From: Flavobacteriia bacterium
GTDB lineage: Bacteria; Bacteroidota; Bacteroidia; Flavobacteriales_D; Crocinitomicaceae
NCBI GenBank assembly: GCA_009925805.1
Contig: RFQF01000041.1
Span: forward strand, 1 to 13,492
Reading direction: 5' to 3'
DNA length: 13,492 nt
Each line of letters opens with the position of its first letter. The stretch's first letter is position 1. The notes under the pieces are model-generated. The model was given only the letters and a program-made list of their open reading frames with translations. It had not been told where the DNA came from and did no database searches. Position numbers and translations under genes: made by a program. Positions 8,103 through 13,492 of this stretch are shown piece by piece.

Positions 8103-8651
8103 ATGGAAAAGCAGATTATCCTAAATGCGCAGCAATTTGACCTAACCGTTACAAGGCTATGCCATGAATTGTTAGAACAGCACATGGATTTCTCCGATTC
8201 TGTCCTGATTGGATTACAGCCGCGAGGCATCCATTTGGTTACTCGGATGCTGGAGAAATTGAAGGAGATTCTCCCGCACGATCCCCTTTGTGGGAGTTTA
8301 GATATCACCTTCCATCGAGACGATTTTCGTCGAAGGGAAGCTCCGTTGATACCAAGCATCACCAACATTAATTTCTCCATCGAAAATAAGCGCATTATCT
8401 TGGTGGATGATGTGCTTTTCACTGGTAGAACGATCCGTTCTGGACTCGATGCGCTCTTGGCTTACGGAAGACCGAGTCAAGTGCAATTGTTAGTTCTGAT
8501 AGATCGTCGGTTCAAACGGGATTTACCGATTCAGGCGGATTATGTCGGTAAATCGGTAGATACGCTAAACCATGAGCGTGTTCATGTTCGATGGAAGCAT
8601 ATTGACGGGATGGATAACGTGGAACTTTACTTAAAGCAAGTGCATGAATAA
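8103..8651 (+). CDS. pyrR: PyrR: pyrimidine regulator / uracil phosphoribosyltransferase
   Basis: The product has 182 residues, typical of PyrR. The type I phosphoribosyltransferase loop that binds PRPP is RIILVDDVLFTGRTI (97-111). SLDITFHRDDF (65-75) and GRPSQVQLLVLIDR with LPIQADYVGK (122-150) match PyrR closely. In Gram-positive bacteria PyrR senses UMP and binds attenuators in pyr mRNA; it also converts uracil and PRPP to UMP. Here only 26 bases separate ispF from pyrR and pyrB overlaps its end, so no attenuator leader fits locally. Enzyme activity or action on another site is therefore more likely. An in-frame TTG at 8094 was rejected as start in favour of the ATG at 8103, where homology begins. 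The last codons overlap pyrB by eight bases, implying coupled translation. Confidence 0.92.
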   Translation: MEKQIILNAQQFDLTVTRLCHELLEQHMDFSDSVLIGLQPRGIHLVTRMLEKLKEILPHDPLCGSLDITFHRDDFRRREAPLIPSITNINFSIENKRIILVDDVLFTGRTIRSGLDALLAYGRPSQVQLLVLIDRRFKRDLPIQADYVGKSVDTLNHERVHVRWKHIDGMDNVELYLKQVHE

Positions 8652-9573
8652 TCTCAGTGTTCCCCATTTATTAGGAATTCAAGACCTCAACCTTTCGGAT
8701 ATCCAAACGATCTTTAAAACGGCGGACGCCTTCAAGGAGGTTATCAATCGACCTATTAAAAAAGTACCTTCATTGCGCGACATTACGCTGGCCAATGTGT
8801 TTTTTGAGAATTCCACAAGAACGCGACTATCCTTTGAATTGGCGGCTAAACGGCTTTCTGCGGAAGTGGTGAATTTTTCTGCTTCGAACAGCTCTGTGAA
8901 AAAAGGGGAAACACTTATCGATACCGTAAATAATATCCTAGCAATGAAAGTGGATATGGTGGTTTTACGGCATGAATCCCCTGGGGCGGCACTTTTTTTA
9001 TCCCAACATACCTCAGCAAAAATAATCAATGCAGGCGACGGCACGCATGAGCATCCAACCCAAGCGTTATTGGACGCATATTCCCTAGGGGAGAAACTTG
9101 GCTCGTTGGAGGGTAAAAAAGTGGCCATCGTTGGCGATATCTTGCATTCGAGAGTGGCACTTTCAAACATCCATTGCCTCCAAAAATTGGGGGCAGAAGT
9201 AATGGTTTGTGGTCCTTCCACGCTGATTCCAAAACACATATCCCTCCTAAACGTACGCGTATCCCATAACCTACGCGAGGCACTTTTGTGGAGCGATGCC
9301 GTAAACATGCTTCGTATACAATTAGAGCGACAGGAAGCCGAGTATTTTCCAAGTTTACGCGACTATTCGCTGAATTTTGGATTAACGCAATCCCTTTTGG
9401 ATTCCTTAGACAAGGAACTGGTGATTATGCATCCTGGTCCAATTAATCGAGGCGTTGAAATTACTTCCGAGGTAGCTGATGGTTCGCATAGCATTATTTT
9501 AAATCAAGTAGAAAACGGTGTGGCAATTCGAATGGCAGTAATTTATTTACTTGCCTCCACTATTGAACGCTAA
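8644..9573 (+). CDS. pyrB: Aspartate carbamoyltransferase, catalytic chain
   Basis: The product has 309 residues, the normal length. It joins carbamoyl phosphate and aspartate to make N-carbamoylaspartate, the first committed step of pyrimidine synthesis. The carbamoyl phosphate site STRTR is at 57-61, within FFENSTRTRLSFE. The 80s loop SVKKGE is at 84-89. GDGTHEHPTQALLD (131-144), GDILHSRVA (164-172) and the aspartate-side HPGPINRGVE (263-272) are all intact. No regulatory chain gene (pyrI) is next to it. The start at 8644 overlaps the pyrR stop by eight bases. The pyrR-pyrB pairing is common in bacteria and supports control of both by pyrimidine status. Confidence 0.96.
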   Translation: MNNLSVPHLLGIQDLNLSDIQTIFKTADAFKEVINRPIKKVPSLRDITLANVFFENSTRTRLSFELAAKRLSAEVVNFSASNSSVKKGETLIDTVNNILAMKVDMVVLRHESPGAALFLSQHTSAKIINAGDGTHEHPTQALLDAYSLGEKLGSLEGKKVAIVGDILHSRVALSNIHCLQKLGAEVMVCGPSTLIPKHISLLNVRVSHNLREALLWSDAVNMLRIQLERQEAEYFPSLRDYSLNFGLTQSLLDSLDKELVIMHPGPINRGVEITSEVADGSHSIILNQVENGVAIRMAVIYLLASTIER

Positions 9574-9579
9574 AATGGG

Positions 9580-9587
9580 TATATTTG
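9580..9587 (+). promoter_or_regulatory. TAnnTTTG -7 box before the STAS-RNase Z gene
   Basis: TATATTTG fully matches the -7 consensus and lies in the 29-base gap after pyrB, 15 bases before the ATG at 9603. No TTTG is found at the expected -33 distance. Support is limited to this one element. Confidence 0.3.
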
Positions 9588-9602
9588 ATAAATTTCTTTA
9601 GT

Positions 9603-10688
9603 ATGAATTTCAAGATAGAAGCTAAAAACAATGTATTGCTCATTCATGCCTTAGTGGAACGCCTTGATACGCATTCTGCCCCTGAATTAAAAAGCATTCT
9701 AACGTTTGAGCATAAGAAAGGTCAAAACAAAATTTTGATTAACCTTGAAAAAACCAAATTTTGCGATTCATCAGGACTCAGCGCAATACTCGTTGGAAAC
9801 CGCATGTGCAAGGATACAAACGGTATATTTGCTTTGTCGAATATTTTAGTAATTTGCAATAATCGTCACATACTCATCGATTGCGGTGAAGGAACCCAGC
9901 TTCAATTGCGCAAGTTTAACCTGCCAATTCAACGCATCAATACAATTCTCATTTCACACCTTCATGGGGACCACTTTTACGGACTCCCAGGCTTGCTTGG
10001 AACCATGAGTCTTTTAGGCCGAACCACGGGGATTGAAATTTTCGGTCCTGCGGATTTAGGGGACATTTTAGCGGTAATTTTCAAAGGAAGTCAGACTAAA
10101 CTCGATTTCCCTTTTACTTTTCATCCCATTGCACCAACCGCTCGTACGCTGATTTTTGAAGATGCCGCTTTGTGCATTTACGCGTTTCCACTAAAACACA
10201 GAATACCGTGTTATGGATATGCAGTTCAAGAAAAACATCAACGATTTCGTTTGGATATTGACAAAGTAGAAGAAGCGGGCTTTTCTCATGACCATCGTAA
10301 ATTGCTCTCCGAAGGCGTTGATTTTCAGCGAATGGATGGCACTTGGATTAAATACCAAGATTATACCTTGGCTAAACCCGAAGTAAAAATGTACGCCTAC
10401 TGCTCCGATACTATGCCGTTTAAAAAATTGACCGAATATTTAGACGGAACCACCACCTTGTACCATGAATCCACCTTTATGGAAGACCGAAAACAACGGG
10501 CCAACGAAACCTTTCATTCAACGGCATCGGACGCTGCGAATCAGGCGGTAAAATCCAAGGTAAAACAATTGCTTTTAGGACATTTTTCGTCGAGGTATTC
10601 GCAAATCGATGGCTTGTTGGCTGAGGCTTCGAACCTTTTTAAAAACACACGCGCCGTGAGGGATGGAGACCAATTTGAAATCCTTTAA
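9603..10688 (+). CDS. STAS domain fused in frame to N-terminally shortened RNase Z
   Basis: The product has 361 residues. Residues 1-80 are a STAS (anti-sigma-factor antagonist) domain with the core CDSSGLSAILVGNR (54-67); Ser56 corresponds to the serine phosphorylated in SpoIIAA. The domain stops after IFALSN, without the usual last helices. From about residue 81 the protein is RNase Z, which matures tRNA 3' ends: LIDCGEGTQ (91-99), zinc motif HLHGDH (119-124), His199 (PLKHR), Asp269 (CSDT), the FHSTASDAA segment (304-312) and His327 (GHFSSRY). All metal ligands are present, but the first strand and glycine loop (normally about 25 residues starting MKLTILG-like) are absent. In Bacteroidota a STAS gene usually precedes a separate rnz gene, so one in-frame deletion across both could give this product. 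The ATG at 9603 is preferred over a TTG at 9585. Whether it is functional, or an assembly artefact, is open. Confidence 0.85.
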   Translation: MNFKIEAKNNVLLIHALVERLDTHSAPELKSILTFEHKKGQNKILINLEKTKFCDSSGLSAILVGNRMCKDTNGIFALSNILVICNNRHILIDCGEGTQLQLRKFNLPIQRINTILISHLHGDHFYGLPGLLGTMSLLGRTTGIEIFGPADLGDILAVIFKGSQTKLDFPFTFHPIAPTARTLIFEDAALCIYAFPLKHRIPCYGYAVQEKHQRFRLDIDKVEEAGFSHDHRKLLSEGVDFQRMDGTWIKYQDYTLAKPEVKMYAYCSDTMPFKKLTEYLDGTTTLYHESTFMEDRKQRANETFHSTASDAANQAVKSKVKQLLLGHFSSRYSQIDGLLAEASNLFKNTRAVRDGDQFEIL

Positions 10689-12340
10689 GCCTGTTCTAGG
10701 TTTTTTATGACGATCGCAGCTTGTTCAAAAATATGGGAAGGTTCCACCCTGGAAGCATTCACTCCAAACCGCGATTCTTGCAGTTGCTGATTCAGCGCCT
10801 CCATTTCAAACTGCATTTTAGGGTATTTTCTGAATAATTCTTCAAAAACTTCGGTTTTGCTCGTGCTTGTCATATTGAGTTTTATGTTGATAGCTCGCAC
10901 CAGTAATGTTTCCAATTTTTGTAAATCCCCTGCTTTCGAGGCGGCGTGAAGTTCCTCCCGAATCGAGGGTTTTTGCGATGCCTCTTGTATAGAAGGATGC
11001 GAAAATTCAAGTTTTTTATTGAATCTTCTACGTTGAATGATCCTCAACAGGGCAAATCCTCCCAAAATCAATCCGCCAAGTAAGGGCCATTTCCATGGAA
11101 AATCAGGGCGATCCATCGATTCCTTTTTACGGGGTTGGCTTTCCTTACTTCGGAATACTTGCACTGCTCTTTCGGGAATTTCTTGAATATGATCCGGTGT
11201 TTTTTGGGCAATTTTTGCCTTTTCCATTCCGGGAAGCGTGAGGCGAATGTATTTCTTTTTTTCTGGGTCGAAGTAGGCAATTTGCTGTTCGCTCAAGGCA
11301 CAATCAGCTGGATTTTCCACCCGAAAGGTGTAATTGATCATGACAGTTCCTTCGGCGCCCTTGTCCGAGAAAAAGTAATCCTCCAAAATTTTTGGACTTT
11401 CATAGGTTTTAAGCCCACTGGGTAGGATTAATTTTGGGATATTGATTTGATGCAGATTTCCCTTTCCACGTAATACAATTTCGTAGTGTATTATATCCCC
11501 GCGCTTTTTGGGGCGATGGTGCAGCTTTCCTTCCGCGGTTAACTTGCCAACAAATCCGATGTACGAAGTAGGGGCACCACGAGGAAGCGGTAGGATGGTT
11601 AGTTGTTCTTTGGGCGAATTAATAACGACGCCACCTTTGTTTTGTCGAAGTATTACCCGGAAAGGATTAATGCTAAAAACGCCATGCGTCATGGGGAAAA
11701 TGAGATTTTTGTCGTGTTCGATGCAATAATAACTTACCCCATGAACGGTTTCCTTTTTAGCGGCAATAGGTGCGCTTTTTTCCAAAGGGTAGGAAGAAAT
11801 CGTAGCGGAATTTAAATAGGATACATAATCCTCGAGTCCTGTGGGCGCAAATTGGCTGTAAATTTTGGAGGACAAAACCACAGCTTCGCCTTGATATACG
11901 CATGTTTTGTTGCAAACCGTCGAACCAAAAGCAATAGGGGCTTTTGAGTAGTTGACGTTTTCTGGGAGATTTTGAGGGGTTACGGTTAAATTCACTGTAT
12001 TGGATTTCACCACGCTTTTACCTTGTTTAACCAAGGCTGGACCCAGCACGAAATTCCCTTCTTTTAAGAAAAAACCGTCTTGTTGAAAATAATGCAACGA
12101 TACATAAGCACCTGTGGATCCGTCGTATACTTGTTCCATCCCGTGCATTACGGTGTAACCTGCATTGAATTGCGGAGGAAAATTCACCGAAATATCACCA
12201 CTCAACTTGGATTTTACCTTTATGATGAACGTTTCGTGGGCTCGAACGCTGTTTTTTGAAACCTCCAACACAACTTCCCCTGGTTGAGCGAAACACGCAG
12301 TTCCTAAGGTCATGCAGATAGCGTAGATTAAAAGTTGCAT
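10685..12340 (-). CDS. batD: BatD-family protein (aerotolerance, membrane-anchored)
   Basis: The product has 551 residues. The start is the ATG at 12340, whose A overlaps the TAA of the upstream batB-batC frame (TAATG), a sign of translational coupling; a TTG at 12346 is in frame but less likely. A signal peptide ends at about residue 18 (TACFA before QPGE). The large periplasmic part is built of beta-rich Ig-like repeats, with family segments such as VSKNSVRAHETFIIKV near 27-42 and FGSTVCNKTCVYQGEAVVLS near 138-157. One transmembrane helix (WPLLGGLILGGFALLRII) lies at about 413-432, followed by a basic cytoplasmic stretch and a helical tail rich in Glu and Lys. BatD works with the BatA/BatB von Willebrand proteins in the cell envelope, first linked to oxygen tolerance in Bacteroides; the exact activity is unknown. 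Its stop overlaps that of the convergent RNase Z gene by four bases. Confidence 0.87.
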   Translation of the reverse strand: MQLLIYAICMTLGTACFAQPGEVVLEVSKNSVRAHETFIIKVKSKLSGDISVNFPPQFNAGYTVMHGMEQVYDGSTGAYVSLHYFQQDGFFLKEGNFVLGPALVKQGKSVVKSNTVNLTVTPQNLPENVNYSKAPIAFGSTVCNKTCVYQGEAVVLSSKIYSQFAPTGLEDYVSYLNSATISSYPLEKSAPIAAKKETVHGVSYYCIEHDKNLIFPMTHGVFSINPFRVILRQNKGGVVINSPKEQLTILPLPRGAPTSYIGFVGKLTAEGKLHHRPKKRGDIIHYEIVLRGKGNLHQINIPKLILPSGLKTYESPKILEDYFFSDKGAEGTVMINYTFRVENPADCALSEQQIAYFDPEKKKYIRLTLPGMEKAKIAQKTPDHIQEIPERAVQVFRSKESQPRKKESMDRPDFPWKWPLLGGLILGGFALLRIIQRRRFNKKLEFSHPSIQEASQKPSIREELHAASKAGDLQKLETLLVRAINIKLNMTSTSKTEVFEELFRKYPKMQFEMEALNQQLQESRFGVNASRVEPSHIFEQAAIVIKNLEQA

Positions 12341-13492
12341 TACCAATCGTTTGAGCGTTTTTTGTTCGCCGAAGTGTTAAAACGGTTTTGTAATCTGCGT
12401 CGAAGGGCAGCCTCCCGGCGTGCAAGTTCATTCAGTTTTTGCTCTATTTCTTTTGGAGCTATTTCCGATTGAAGGTTGGGTATGCTTATGGATTCATGGT
12501 TATTCCCTGAATTATCAGAAGGCAATTCGTTGTTGTTGGGGCTTGATTTTTTACGGTTGAGCCGCATCGCTTGATTCAAATTGTAACATGTTGCTGCGTT
12601 TTCAGGGTTTAAGCGCAAGGATTTTCGGTAGGTTTTGATCGCTTCTTCAAAGCGCTTGAGTTGCATATAACAGTTACCGATATTATGCAACAGGCGTCCT
12701 TGTTCTTTCCGATCCGGAGTGTTTGTAAGGGCACTATTAAATGCGAATAATGCGTTTTCGTAATTCCCCGATCGGTAGGCGATTTGAGCAATCTCGTTAT
12801 CGAAATAATGATAAGATGCTGCCTCGGAACGATGCCTTTGGTAAAATTTCAGGGCATCCTTGAGCGCCCCCTTTTGGTACTGTTGATGCACTAAAACGAG
12901 TGAATCTTGCCACGTTTGACCAAAACCATAAAAACTACACGAACCAAGTAACCCCAGCATGAACATGCGAATAGGATACGCTTTGTAAAATCCTACAATC
13001 CAAACCAGGAGTGCGAAAAGGGCGGCTATAACAAAGTAATGGTACAAGGTATTCTGAATTTTGTAGCTCAAATTTCGAAAATTCGACGGAGGATTTAGGT
13101 TAATTTCTGTTAAGAATGGTTCAATCTTGGGAAAAGGTTCGCGCACAAGAAATGTGGTCCCTTTCATTGTTTTTCCTAAGTGCACTAGGTAAGAGCGATT
13201 TAAGTAGGAGTGCACTGTAAACCCTTTGGAATCTCGCTTACATCCCTTATTCGGGTTCGCTGGATCCAGCGGAATTACCCCACCTTCTTCCGTACCAATA
13301 CCCACGATCAGGGTTTGTATTCCCTGAAAGCTTTTGGGATCTAAGGATTGCGGGTTTAGAGGATTTTCGTTTTCTCCATCGGTGAGTAACACCAGAATTT
13401 TATGTGCAGGTGCTTTCGAGAATTGCTGCATTCCTTGCCGAAGGGCTGCACTGACATCCGTGCCTTGATAAACCAAGTCCTGAGTGGATAAA
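12340..13492 (-). CDS. BatB-BatC fusion: VWA domain plus TPR protein, 5' end missing
   Basis: The frame is open from the right edge, so the start is outside the window; 383 residues are visible. The first part is the second half of a von Willebrand A domain: MIDAS Thr11 (QGTDVSAAL) and Asp38 (VLLTDGEN), then LIVGIGTEEGGVIPL, as in BatA/BatB. A transmembrane helix (HYFVIAALFALLVWIVGFY) at about 151-169 is where BatB normally ends. The frame instead continues through MFMLGLLGSCSFYGFGQ (176-192), which looks like the signal peptide of BatC, into TPR repeats (about 196-305, including LLHNIGNCYMQLKRFEEAI). An Asn/Ser-rich linker and a charged helix (PKEIEQKLNELARREAALRR) follow. The TPR part should face the periplasm. 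batD follows through a TAATG overlap. A possible separate batC start (ATG at 12966) cannot be excluded. Confidence 0.85.
   Translation of the reverse strand, partial: LSTQDLVYQGTDVSAALRQGMQQFSKAPAHKILVLLTDGENENPLNPQSLDPKSFQGIQTLIVGIGTEEGGVIPLDPANPNKGCKRDSKGFTVHSYLNRSYLVHLGKTMKGTTFLVREPFPKIEPFLTEINLNPPSNFRNLSYKIQNTLYHYFVIAALFALLVWIVGFYKAYPIRMFMLGLLGSCSFYGFGQTWQDSLVLVHQQYQKGALKDALKFYQRHRSEAASYHYFDNEIAQIAYRSGNYENALFAFNSALTNTPDRKEQGRLLHNIGNCYMQLKRFEEAIKTYRKSLRLNPENAATCYNLNQAMRLNRKKSSPNNNELPSDNSGNNHESISIPNLQSEIAPKEIEQKLNELARREAALRRRLQNRFNTSANKKRSNDW

Noticed and set aside
8679..9308. A 209-codon open frame on the minus strand inside pyrB
   Set aside because: It lies wholly opposite a clearly conserved aspartate carbamoyltransferase gene, has no recognisable domain, and its composition is that of an antisense shadow.

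Overview
The window looks like chromosomal DNA of a Bacteroidota bacterium, most likely of the Flavobacteriales. It carries type IX secretion system (T9SS) genes of the GldJ, PorP/SprF, PorU and PorV families and Bat (aerotolerance) genes. It also has promoter-like TAnnTTTG boxes and A-rich leaders in place of Shine-Dalgarno sites. The exact family (for example Crocinitomicaceae) is a guess. Coding density is very high. No gap between genes exceeds about 110 bases, and I see no tRNA, rRNA, CRISPR array, insertion sequence or phage gene.

Left block (1-2342, minus strand): the gliding/T9SS lipoprotein gene gldJ, cut by the left edge, lies downstream of a PorP/SprF-family outer-membrane protein gene. 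A 106-bp divergent intergenic region (2343-2448) holds an AT-rich perfect palindrome and a promoter-like box. Middle block (2449-10688, plus strand): porU (the sortase that removes C-terminal sorting signals) and porV (its outer-membrane partner) are followed closely by ispF (MEP isoprenoid pathway), pyrR and pyrB (pyrimidine control and synthesis), and an unusual reading frame that joins a STAS domain to RNase Z. Right block (10685-13492, minus strand): a batB-batC fused reading frame, cut by the right edge, is coupled to batD by a TAATG stop/start overlap. batD and the STAS-RNase Z gene converge with overlapping stop codons.

The T9SS genes form one functional group: PorV carries substrates to PorU for cleavage, GldJ belongs to the periplasmic ring-associated lipoproteins, and PorP/SprF proteins are outer-membrane components. 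The ispF-pyrR-pyrB-rnz part is housekeeping. The Bat part is a cell-envelope complex of poorly defined role.

The most unusual item is the STAS-RNase Z reading frame (9603-10688). The end of the STAS domain and the first 25 or so residues of RNase Z are both missing, and the two remnants are joined in frame. This is what one internal deletion across two normally adjacent genes would produce. The second is the batB-batC fusion, which retains what looks like an internal BatC signal peptide. I found no clear sign of an entirely new system.
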